Shown here one piece after another: positions 7,247-15,329 of a DNA stretch of 64,000 nt. The stretch is taken from positions 1 through 64,000 of the forward strand of contig URIZ01000001.1 in the NCBI GenBank assembly GCA_900548005.1, read 5' to 3'. The first letter of the stretch is position 1. The number at the start of each line of letters is the position of its first letter. The DNA comes from an uncultured Eubacteriales bacterium (GTDB taxonomy: Bacteria > Bacillota > Clostridia > Christensenellales > CAG-917). The notes below the pieces were generated by a model. That model did not search any database, was not told where the DNA came from, and was given only the letters and a program-made list of their open reading frames with translations. The translations under genes and the position numbers were made by a program.

Positions 7247-9203
7247 GAAAGACAAGAAAAACGTTAAGAACGCAATGCCCCAGAACAAGTATAGGGCAAA
7301 GAATCCGATGAAAACTTTGAAGCGTATTCTCGGATACTGGAAGCCGTATACGGGACAACTCATCGGCGCGCTCTTTTGCATGATAGCAAACGTGCTTTGC
7401 AACATTGCAGGTACGTTTATGCTCGGCTCGGTCGTCGTCAACAACTACATTTTGCCCCTTGCCTACAAGATGGGCAACTATGTTACCACCAACTCAGAGA
7501 TCATTCAAAGGGCGGCGGAAGTCACCATCCAAAACTTCGGCGGCATCGTCGGCGTCATGGCGGCAATGTACGTCACGGGGGCGGGATTGCACTATCTTTA
7601 TAGTTTCATTCTCACGAGAGTCACCACCAAAACGTTGCAAAACGTGCGTGACGAGATGTTTGAAAAGATGGAAAAACTCCCCATCAGATACTTCGACACT
7701 CACACTCACGGCGACATAATGAGCTTGTACACCAACGACACCGACACTTTGCGTGAATTGCTCTCAAACGGCATCCCCAACTTGCTTAGCAACTCGCTCA
7801 CCGTCATAGGCATGTTTGTCGCGATGATGATCGTATCACCCTTGCTCACGTTGTGCGCGGTGGTTATGCTTGTCGTCATGCTTTTCATCATGAAGTTTAT
7901 AGCCGGCAGGAGCGGCAAGCACTTTGTCGGACAACAACGTCAAACGGGCGCAATCAACGGCTTCATAGAAGAGCATATCGACGGGCTCAAAGTCGTCAAG
8001 GTGTTCTGCCACGAAGATGAAGAAAAAGTGGACTTTGACAAGTTCAACGAGGCTCTCTTCCACGACTCCGACAAGGCGCACAAATACGCAAACATCTTGT
8101 TCCCGATCATGGGCAACTTGTCCTATATCTCGTACGCCGTCACCGCAATCGTCGGCACGATCATGGCAATCAGCGGCTTTGGCGGTATGACGTGGGGCGG
8201 ACTTGTGTCCTTCATGCAATTCTCTCGCCAATTCAGCAACCCGCTCTCGCAAATCGCGCAACAAATGAACGGCGTGCTTATGGCTTTGGCAGGCGCGGAG
8301 CGTATCTTCGAGCTTATCGACCAAGAGCCCGAAAAGGACGAGGGCTACGTCACTCTCGTCAACGCAAGAGAAGACGAAAACGGCAATATCGTTGAAACCG
8401 AAGAATACACGGGAGAGTGGGCTTGGAAACACTTCCACAAAGCAGACGGCACGACAACCTACGTCAAATGGCGCGGCGAAGTGGAGTTTGAAGACGTCAC
8501 TTTCGGTTATGTGCCCGAAAAAACCGTGCTCAAACACGTCACCATGGAAGCGTTGCCCGGTCAAAAAGTCGCGCTTGTCGGCTCAACCGGCGCAGGTAAA
8601 ACCACAATCACCAACCTTATCAACCGCTTCTATGACATAGATCAAGGCAAGATAAGATACGACAACATCAACATCACCAAGATCAACAAGAACGATTTGC
8701 GTCGCTCTATGGCAATGGTGTTGCAAGACACGCACTTGTTCACGGGTACGGTTGCCGACAACATTCGCTTTGGCAAACTCGATGCCACCGATGAAGAAGT
8801 CGTCGCCGCCGCAAAACTCGCCAATGCGGACTATTTCATTCGCCACTTGCCCGAAGGCTACAACACCATGCTCACCGGTGACGGCGAAAACCTTTCGCAA
8901 GGTCAACGTCAGCTCCTTGCAATCGCAAGAGCCGCAGTCGCCAATCCCCCCGTTCTCATTCTTGACGAGGCAACATCGTCCATCGACACTCGCACCGAGA
9001 AACTCATCGAGCAAGGCATGGACAAGCTCATGCAAGGTCGCACCGTCTTTGTCATCGCTCACCGTCTTTCCACCGTCCGCAACTCCGACATGATTTGCGT
9101 TCTCGAACACGGCGAGATCATCGAGCGCGGCAATCACGATGAGCTTATCGCGTTGCATGGGAGGTATTATCAGCTTTATACCGGCGCCTTCGAACTGGAA
9201 TGA
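7239..9203 (+). CDS. ABC exporter subunit with catalytic ATP site (BmrD-like)
   Basis: A 654-residue partner half-transporter: membrane domain (about 35-340), then a nucleotide-binding domain with canonical Walker A GSTGAGKTT (near 447), Walker B VLILDEATSSID (near 571) and H-loop IAHRLS (near 606). Its signature is LSQGQ instead of LSGGQ. This fits a heterodimer, because the altered signature faces the degenerate Walker site of the upstream subunit while the intact catalytic site is completed by that subunit's VSGGQ. An insertion of about 50 residues (acidic, then WKHFHKADGTTTYVKWRG) sits between the two domains, as in some BmrD homologues. Ribosome site GGGGGTGAG lies inside the upstream gene. 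Confidence 0.92.
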   Translation: MRKKDKKNVKNAMPQNKYRAKNPMKTLKRILGYWKPYTGQLIGALFCMIANVLCNIAGTFMLGSVVVNNYILPLAYKMGNYVTTNSEIIQRAAEVTIQNFGGIVGVMAAMYVTGAGLHYLYSFILTRVTTKTLQNVRDEMFEKMEKLPIRYFDTHTHGDIMSLYTNDTDTLRELLSNGIPNLLSNSLTVIGMFVAMMIVSPLLTLCAVVMLVVMLFIMKFIAGRSGKHFVGQQRQTGAINGFIEEHIDGLKVVKVFCHEDEEKVDFDKFNEALFHDSDKAHKYANILFPIMGNLSYISYAVTAIVGTIMAISGFGGMTWGGLVSFMQFSRQFSNPLSQIAQQMNGVLMALAGAERIFELIDQEPEKDEGYVTLVNAREDENGNIVETEEYTGEWAWKHFHKADGTTTYVKWRGEVEFEDVTFGYVPEKTVLKHVTMEALPGQKVALVGSTGAGKTTITNLINRFYDIDQGKIRYDNINITKINKNDLRRSMAMVLQDTHLFTGTVADNIRFGKLDATDEEVVAAAKLANADYFIRHLPEGYNTMLTGDGENLSQGQRQLLAIARAAVANPPVLILDEATSSIDTRTEKLIEQGMDKLMQGRTVFVIAHRLSTVRNSDMICVLEHGEIIERGNHDELIALHGRYYQLYTGAFELE

Positions 9204-9325
9204 CCGCGCTATTTAGCAAATAACTGCGTCAACACCCATCCGCTCCAAAATCACGTACGCATAGTACGTTGGGTTTTGTTTCGGATGGGTGTTTCCTTGT
9301 TCTTCATCTAAATATCGCGGTCATT
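9199..9325. repeat. 127-bp nested palindrome at the end of the ABC exporter operon
   Basis: The outer arms AATGACCGCGCTATTTAG (9199-9216) and CTAAATATCGCGGTCATT (9308-9325) match at 17 of 18 positions. Middle arms are AACACCCATCCG (9231-9242) and CGGATGGGTGTT (9282-9293); inner arms are ACGTAC and GTACGT around GCATA. The exporter stop codon lies inside the left arm. It may terminate the operon but has no U tract, and it looks like a mobile palindromic repeat. Confidence 0.7.
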
Positions 9326-9352
9326 AAAAGATATAATTTAAGCAATATACAG

Positions 9353-9399
9353 CCCGTCAACTCATGTACGCATAGTACATTTGGGTTGTCATTCTCGGG
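9353..9399. repeat. Second hairpin with the same TACGCATAGTA loop
   Basis: CCCG (9353-9356), CAAC, ATGTAC, loop GCATA, GTACAT, GTTG, CGGG (9396-9399). It shares GTACGCATAGTAC with the larger palindrome 110 bp upstream. Confidence 0.6.
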
Positions 9400-9475
9400 G
9401 TGCTTTCGCGTTATTCATCCGTTTGGACACGCTCACATTGTTACATTCTGTGTCAAATTCTCCATATTTGTTACG

Positions 9476-9557
9476 GCTCTACAAAAGTTTTGCGTTTGAA
9501 ACTCTAAATAGAAATACCCCATCTTTCCGGTCCGCGCCGGTATTTCTTCCACCACTT
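9476..9557 (-). pseudogene. Right, inverted copy of the window-start tail
   Basis: On the minus strand 9557-9504 reads KWWKKYRRGPERWGISI then a stop, against EWWKKYRHGPERWGNSI at 1-55. Upstream on the same strand the frame carries no recognisable protein, so this is probably a gene remnant or the coding end of a dispersed repeat. CTCTACAAAAGTT occurs on both sides (9478 and 9574), suggesting a duplication junction. Confidence 0.5.
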
Positions 9558-10164
9558 GTATAAAGTGCTTTCTCTACAAAAGTTCACGTCGCTCGCGGGG
9601 AAGACAGGCGGCACTCGCATAGAAAAGTATCGTTCCATTGTTATGCCACTCGTTCGCAAGTGCAAAGAACAACACGCACTTGCTCACTTGTACAACCGTC
9701 TTGCTCGGCACTTATTTGCTCGCCGCCGTTGCGGCTCGTGTTCCGTCTTCGAAGTTACACATTCCGTTAATAAGTACGCTCCGAACAAGTTTTCGTTACT
9801 GGCGCATAAAATACCAATTTCTCCATATCGTCATGTTGAGCCTGTCGAAACATCTAGCCGTAAGGCGCATATTTGATTTTATTTTCGCTACGCTAGATCC
9901 TTCGACTACGCTCAGGATGACAAGGAGAACTTTGAATTTTACCGATTATTCAAATCGGGTGTGGGTGTCCCACCCAATCAAAACACCAAGCCGACAATCT
10001 TGCGAAATTGTGGCAGGAGTTTTTGTCCTTGCTTAAACTGATAGCAAAGATTTCGGCGCGGTTAGCTAAGCAAAAGCCTAATGTGGCTCTCGGCGTTGCT
10101 TGCAAGCAAGCGATGCCGTTGCCGCTATGACGGCTTTTGTTCATTATTATCTTCAATTCATATC
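9558..10164. repeat. Repeat-rich non-coding stretch with REP-like palindromes
   Basis: No convincing gene. About 9829-9923 is an inverted repeat of a widely dispersed intergenic family: CATGTTGAGCCTGTCGAA on the left, and TCGACTACGCTCAGGATGAC on the right, its imperfect reverse complement. About 10072-10141 is another palindrome with outer arms GCAAAAGCC and GGCTTTTGTT. The rest (9560-9820) shows only degenerate GC-rich phrases. Short ORFs here cross these palindromes and are not believed. Confidence 0.55.
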
Positions 10165-10193
10165 TTGAACATTGCTGTCGGGAGTGGTATAAT
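10165..10193 (+). promoter_or_regulatory. Promoter placing transcription start at the ATG
   Basis: TTGAAC, 17 nt, TATAAT (10188-10193), then exactly 6 nt to the ATG at 10200. The predicted +1 is the A of the start codon. Confidence 0.75.
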
Positions 10194-10199
10194 GAGTCT

Positions 10200-10652
10200 A
10201 TGAAAACGCGAATTTATATGACAAAAATGCATCAGCAGTGGACGTATGGCGAAAGGGAAGACCTGTTGCCGTATCTCGACGGCGAAGAAGATGAGATTTT
10301 TGAGTTTGCGATTGCGGACAAATTCTTTGCAATCATTCTCAAAAACGATATGACCTATGACGTGGTGGACACCGAGCGTGAGGCGATTGACAAAATCGCA
10401 TATATATATCGCAATTATGCCGTCACGCAAAACGTTGACGAGAAGTGCTACATTGCTCGCGACAACACCGACAAAAAGTATCTCACCCCGGCAAGCGCGC
10501 AGGCGGACGGCGTTTTCGATTACGTATACGTGCCAAAGGGAATGTTTTATCTCACCAAATTCGGCAAAATTCTCTCGATCGGTCATTCCGAAGACGAGAT
10601 GATAGACAAGATGTATCAGCACTACAAGGCAAAATACACCTATCTTTGCTGA
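10200..10652 (+). CDS. Small hypothetical protein, predicted leaderless
   Basis: A 150-residue soluble protein with no family recognised. It begins MKTRIYMTKMHQQWTYGERE and is rich in Asp, Glu and aromatic residues, with no signal peptide or membrane helix. The upstream region has a good promoter but no ribosome site, and the -10 box ends 6 nt before the ATG, so the mRNA probably starts at the ATG. An upstream ATG at 10137 would lie before the promoter and is rejected. It stands alone between repeats and a convergent lipoprotein gene. Confidence 0.7.
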   Translation: MKTRIYMTKMHQQWTYGEREDLLPYLDGEEDEIFEFAIADKFFAIILKNDMTYDVVDTEREAIDKIAYIYRNYAVTQNVDEKCYIARDNTDKKYLTPASAQADGVFDYVYVPKGMFYLTKFGKILSIGHSEDEMIDKMYQHYKAKYTYLC

Positions 10653-10833
10653 CGTGCCGTTTGCAAAAGCGGTGGGGCGGACAGCGCAAAATTGCCACGA
10701 TGATTTCTAAAATTTCGCTTTGCAATTTACGCAATTTGCAAGCGACAACATCGGCAAGTCGGCACGATTTGCAGATATAGACAATTGATTTTGCAACACG
10801 CAAGGCAACAAACAAGCAACAAGACAACAAAAA

Positions 10834-10857
10834 AACGCACGCTGTATGGCGTGCGTT
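10834..10857 (-). terminator. Terminator of the lipoprotein gene
   Basis: ACGCACGC (10835-10842) pairs with GCGTGCGT (10849-10856). The minus strand runs on into seven T residues. Confidence 0.8.
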
Positions 10858-10876
10858 GATTTTTATTGTTCAATAC

Positions 10877-11785
10877 TCAGTGCAATTCTGCGGTTTTGAG
10901 ATCGTATACCATGGAGTAGGTGTTGCCGTCCGCTTTGAAAGGCTCTTGGATGCGAACGAGAATGTGTTTCATATTCCAGCCCGACATTGCGACGTCGCCG
11001 ACTGCATAGAAGAGAGTTTGCGAGATGCCTGCAACTTCGGTTGCGCGAGAGATTGCCGTCTTGTAGCAAGCGATGCCGCCATCTTGAAGGTCTGCTCTTG
11101 AATCGGTGAACGCATTCTTGACATTGACTTTGCCGAGCACTCTTGCCGTTATGGACACGGAGCTTGCCTCGGTTGCGCTGACGATGGGCATTGAAAATGA
11201 GAAAGCCAAGGACTCCGAGAAAGTTGTGATCGTGCGCAGAGCTTGGTGGAACTCGTTGTTGTCGTAGTAGTTGACCACTTTACCAAGATCCACAGTGCCG
11301 CTCGATTCTTTGCCGTCAACGGTGCGAGTGTAGTTGAACTTTTTGCCGTCATAAGCCGCGTTGAGCGAGAAGGTGACGTTGCCGTCCTTCTTGATGGTGC
11401 GGAAGGAGTAGGCAGGCACCATATAGCTCGATCCGCTGATGATTGAGAAGTAGCTGCCCGTGAAATATTCCGTTGTGCCGACACTGAGATGACCTTTCAC
11501 CAAAATGCCTTCCTTGACGTCGGACAAGGTTGCCGAGCCGAAATCGGTGACGGTTGAGCCTTGCGTGTACTTGTCAAGGGTGACGGTGTACGAGCCGTCA
11601 TAGCCCGCAACTGGATTGCCGTCTTTGTCTTGAGCGGAAACGGCGTATTCAAACGACTCGTGGTTGTGGTCGTTGAGAATGTTTTGAAGTTGACCTTGCG
11701 TGGTTGCGTTGTTGCAGGCGGTGAACGAAACGCCCATGACTGCAATCATAACCGCAACGAGTGCGATGAGTATAGCTTTTTTCAT
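10877..11785 (-). CDS. Putative lipoprotein of unknown function
   Basis: A 302-residue protein beginning MKKAILIALVAVMIAVMG, a lipoprotein-type signal peptide with the likely modified cysteine at SFTAC-NN (about residue 24; Phe at -3 is unusual). The mature part is rich in Ser, Thr, Gly and Tyr with alternating hydrophobics, suggesting a beta-sheet fold exposed outside the membrane. No family was recognised. The start at 11785 is chosen because it gives the signal peptide; longer frames would begin before the promoter. There is no ribosome site and the -10 box is only 9 nt upstream, so the leader is at most 2-3 nt. It is transcribed divergently from addB. Confidence 0.75.
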   Translation of the reverse strand: MKKAILIALVAVMIAVMGVSFTACNNATTQGQLQNILNDHNHESFEYAVSAQDKDGNPVAGYDGSYTVTLDKYTQGSTVTDFGSATLSDVKEGILVKGHLSVGTTEYFTGSYFSIISGSSYMVPAYSFRTIKKDGNVTFSLNAAYDGKKFNYTRTVDGKESSGTVDLGKVVNYYDNNEFHQALRTITTFSESLAFSFSMPIVSATEASSVSITARVLGKVNVKNAFTDSRADLQDGGIACYKTAISRATEVAGISQTLFYAVGDVAMSGWNMKHILVRIQEPFKADGNTYSMVYDLKTAELH

Positions 11786-11794
11786 AATGTAGTT

Positions 11795-11822
11795 ATTATA
11801 ACATAAAAATATATTCCTGCAA
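11795..11822 (-). promoter_or_regulatory. Promoter of the lipoprotein gene
   Basis: Minus-strand TTGCAG (11817-11822), 16 nt, TATAAT (11795-11800), then 9 nt to the ATG. Confidence 0.65.
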
Positions 11823-11910
11823 TTAAAATGATCGTGTTTTCTTGCAAAATGCCGAATTTTTGAAAGAAACAAATAAAAATTTATAATTTTTATTTGTTTA
11901 AGTTGTGGGA

Positions 11911-11939
11911 TTGAAACGGGACATAAAAGGTGTTATACT
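11911..11939 (+). promoter_or_regulatory. Promoter of addBA, placing +1 at the ATG
   Basis: TTGAAA (11911-11916), 17 nt, TATACT (11934-11939), then 6 nt to the addB ATG. No ribosome site intervenes. Confidence 0.78.
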
Positions 11940-11945
11940 CAAAAT

Positions 11946-14900
11946 ATGAAAATTATCAAGTCAAATTGCTCTTCGGGGGCGTATCTCGGAGTGCTGCAAC
12001 AATTGAAGAACAATCTCGACGGCTCGTCAAAGAACGTCGTCATCGCGCCTGACAGGTTCACGGCGTCGGTTGAGCGCGGTCTTATATCCTCGCTCGGCAT
12101 CGAAAGCACGTTTGGCATAGAAGTCATGTCGTTCACGCGTCTTGCGGGCAAACTCATAGGCGACGAAATCAAAAAATGCCTTACGCCCGAAGGCTCGGTT
12201 ATGTTGATAGGCAAGGTGATTGCAGACAAGCGTGACGAGCTGCTTTATTACGGCAAAGTGGCGATGACCGAAGGTTTTGCAAGCGAGCTTTATGCGGCCC
12301 TCACCGCGGTGAGAAACAGCGGCGTGACGTCAAAGCAGCTCGTGGATGCCGCAAACGGCGCAAAAGCGTCTTTAAAGGCAAAGGCGCACGACATCGCGCT
12401 CATTTATGACGGATATCTTGCGGCTCTTGAAGGCAAGCACAGCGACTCGTCCACAAGGCTTTTCGCGCTTGCGGAGTATATACGCAATCATCCCGAAAAG
12501 GTGGCGACAACCAATTTCTACTGCACGGATATTTATGAGTTTTCCGCGCCCGAACTTGACATCGTCAAGGGGCTTGCGGACAATGCGCTGTCGCTGACGA
12601 TAGGGCTTGTGAGCGGATACGACAATCCCAACAAGCGCATATATCCCGACAGGGTGATAAAAAGGCTTGTATCGCTTTGCAGGGACAAGGCGGAGATTGT
12701 GGACAACAAGCAAGAGCTATCCGCGCAACAGCAAGCGATTTCCACAAAACTGTTTGCTTATATCGGCACGGACGGAAACGACAAAACTCAAAACGATGGC
12801 AAGGTGACTTTGCGCTCGGCAAAATCGAGATACGACGAAGTGACCAAGGTTGCAATCGACGTGGCAAAGCACGTGCGAGAAGGGGGCAGATACCGTGACG
12901 TCGAAGTGTATCTGAGCGACGTGGACGCATACGAATGGGAGATAAAAAACGCCTTTGAACGATATAATATCCCGTATTTTATAGACAAGAAAGAGTTGCT
13001 CTCGCACCAGACGAGAGCCAAGTTTGCATTGCAAGCGATTGCATGCGTGCGAAGCAATTTCAGACTGCGCGAAACGCTTGATTTCGTCAAAAATCCGCTG
13101 TTCTATTCGGGGCTTGAAAACGGAGAGAGCCTTGTGTATTTGTTTGAAAACTATTGCTTGAAATACAACGTTGAGTATATGCCAAAGTCCCGTGAGTTTG
13201 ACAGAAAACAAACGGACAAAAAGAGCGGAATATCGCCAAAAAGCAAGTTTATCCACGCAAATGCGCTCGATAAAGACGCGATTGTTGACAATACCAATGA
13301 AAACGAGCCTGCCGAAGTCGTGCGAAAAGCCGTCTTTGCAACGCTATCTCCGCTGACCGAACTCGGTGTCAAGCCCATAAAAGAATACGTGGGGGCTATG
13401 CGCAAGCTGCTTGAAGATAGCAATCAAAGATACCTTGAATACGTCGAAAGGCTCGCAACGCTCAGCGAGTATTACAGAAAGGTTGCAGAGCAGGTGGACA
13501 GCAAGATAAACTCCGTGCTTGACGAGATAGAAGAAGTGCTTGACTACGACACGGACGTGCAAGGATTCGAGAGCGTGTTCAAGTCTATGCTCAAAACGCT
13601 CAAAATAGCGCTTGTGCCGACTTTTCTCGACTGTGTGTTCGTGGGCGGCAGCGACAGCAGATTTATGGGGGACGGGGACGTGTACATCTTGGGCGCGAAC
13701 AACTCGAAGTTTCCCAAATCGAGCGGCGGAGGCGCGGTGATCACGCCAAAGGACGAAGAAACTTTGCATGCGCTCGGCGTTGAGATCACTCCCAACGAGA
13801 TGCAAAAAATCATGACGGATATGTACGCCGCATGCGACCTTATGAAAAAGCCGAAAGGCAGGCTTGTCGTGAGCTATTCCGAGACGGGTGACGGCGGCGC
13901 GATGAGACCGTCAACGGTGGTGTTCGAGCTGCAAAACATGTTGGAACAGGACGGCAAGCCGCTTGCAATCGAGCGTATCGACATCGAAAACTTTTATTCT
14001 TTGGACGGACAAGACAAATATGACGCAAGCAAAGCCGCAGACGTTTTTGCGACAAAGCGCGCGTGTTTCAACGAAGTTATGCGCAACGTCACCTCGGGAA
14101 GAGCGGACGCAAGAAACCTTGACGTGTACGCAAGCGCGTACGAGTTTGTGCAAGATTGCGACAAGCAAAGGGTGGATGACGCTATCAAAGTGCCCGAGCG
14201 CATCGAAAAGCAGGAAGGCGCGTATTTTGGCGAAACCACCAGCGTCAGCCGATTGGAGACCTTCTTCGGCTGTCCGTACGCGCACTATTTCAACTACGTT
14301 CTTTCGCTCAGGCGCAGAAAGGACGGCAAGTTCGAAGGCACGGAAAACGGCACGATTTTGCACTACGTTCTCGAAAGGTTTTTCAAGGACGTGAGAGATG
14401 GCAAGATAGACGATTCCACCGATTTTGACAAAAAGGCGGACGAGTATTTCTATGCGGCGGTGAAAGAGAATGAGTTTGACGTGTTGCTTGAAAAGGCGGA
14501 CACGGGCAGACTGCTCATGCGTGTCAAAGCCGAGGGCGCGCGCCTTATCAAAGACTTGTACAAGGTGCAAAAACGCTCGAAATTCCGCCCGTGTTTCTTG
14601 GAAGCCAAGATAGGCGAAGGCAAGATTTTGCCCGTGTCGCTGGATATAGGCGAGAGAAAAATCGGGCTGAAAGGCACAATCGACAGAGTGGACGTGTTGG
14701 ACGACAAGTTTATCGTGATAGACTACAAGACCTACAAGAGCGCGGATTTGTCGTTGAAAGAGCTGTATGCCGGGCAGAAGATTCAGCTGTACGTGTATAT
14801 GCGCGCGGTTGAAAAGAGCATAGGCGCAAAGCCGTGCGGCGTGTTCTATTTTCCGATATTTTCAAGTTTCACTGACGATGTGGCGGACAGATACAAATAT

Positions 14901-15329
14901 AAGGGGCAGGCGGGCAACAGCATGGAAACGCTTTGCCAAATCGACGATATGGTCAAGACCGATCCCGAAAAATCCGTGCTGCCGTACAAGGTGGACAAGC
15001 AGGGCAACTTCAACGAGAGCGTGCATTTGTCAACAAAAGCGTTTGACACGCTCGGTGATTATGCCATAGAGATCGCCACGCAAGGCGCAAAAGAGATTGC
15101 GAACGGTTTCATTCGTCCCACTCCGTTGTACGGCAAGTGCGACAAGTGCGATTTTGCGGCGATATGCGCCTACAAGGGCATGAACGAGAGAAAATTGCCC
15201 AAGGTGAGCGACACGAGCGTGTTCGAGCTTGACAAAGAAAGCGGCGAGCAAAACGCCAAGGAAAATTGCGGGGACACGGCAACCGAAAACGTCAAAGCGG
15301 ACAAGGGCGAAGAAGGAGCGAGGATATGA
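11946..15329 (+). CDS. addB: AddB subunit of the AddAB helicase-nuclease
   Basis: A 1127-residue partner of AddA in processing double-strand ends for RecA-mediated repair. The N-terminal two thirds has a UvrD-like fold without intact helicase motifs. The C-terminal part has a PD-(D/E)XK nuclease with VIDYKTY near residue 923. Four cysteines that should bind a [4Fe-4S] cluster are present: one in FFGCPYAHYF (about 775) and three in CDKCDFAAIC (about 1063-1072), the AddB hallmark. The ATG at 11946 lies 6 nt after the -10 box with no ribosome site. The stop overlaps the addA start as ATGA, so the pair is one operon. Confidence 0.93.
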   Translation: MKIIKSNCSSGAYLGVLQQLKNNLDGSSKNVVIAPDRFTASVERGLISSLGIESTFGIEVMSFTRLAGKLIGDEIKKCLTPEGSVMLIGKVIADKRDELLYYGKVAMTEGFASELYAALTAVRNSGVTSKQLVDAANGAKASLKAKAHDIALIYDGYLAALEGKHSDSSTRLFALAEYIRNHPEKVATTNFYCTDIYEFSAPELDIVKGLADNALSLTIGLVSGYDNPNKRIYPDRVIKRLVSLCRDKAEIVDNKQELSAQQQAISTKLFAYIGTDGNDKTQNDGKVTLRSAKSRYDEVTKVAIDVAKHVREGGRYRDVEVYLSDVDAYEWEIKNAFERYNIPYFIDKKELLSHQTRAKFALQAIACVRSNFRLRETLDFVKNPLFYSGLENGESLVYLFENYCLKYNVEYMPKSREFDRKQTDKKSGISPKSKFIHANALDKDAIVDNTNENEPAEVVRKAVFATLSPLTELGVKPIKEYVGAMRKLLEDSNQRYLEYVERLATLSEYYRKVAEQVDSKINSVLDEIEEVLDYDTDVQGFESVFKSMLKTLKIALVPTFLDCVFVGGSDSRFMGDGDVYILGANNSKFPKSSGGGAVITPKDEETLHALGVEITPNEMQKIMTDMYAACDLMKKPKGRLVVSYSETGDGGAMRPSTVVFELQNMLEQDGKPLAIERIDIENFYSLDGQDKYDASKAADVFATKRACFNEVMRNVTSGRADARNLDVYASAYEFVQDCDKQRVDDAIKVPERIEKQEGAYFGETTSVSRLETFFGCPYAHYFNYVLSLRRRKDGKFEGTENGTILHYVLERFFKDVRDGKIDDSTDFDKKADEYFYAAVKENEFDVLLEKADTGRLLMRVKAEGARLIKDLYKVQKRSKFRPCFLEAKIGEGKILPVSLDIGERKIGLKGTIDRVDVLDDKFIVIDYKTYKSADLSLKELYAGQKIQLYVYMRAVEKSIGAKPCGVFYFPIFSSFTDDVADRYKYKGQAGNSMETLCQIDDMVKTDPEKSVLPYKVDKQGNFNESVHLSTKAFDTLGDYAIEIATQGAKEIANGFIRPTPLYGKCDKCDFAAICAYKGMNERKLPKVSDTSVFELDKESGEQNAKENCGDTATENVKADKGEEGARI

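Noticed and set aside
9556..10036. Overlapping plus-strand frames of about 105-130 codons in the repeat region
   Set aside because: They cross REP-like palindromes, contain the familiar junk translation of those repeats, and lack ribosome sites.
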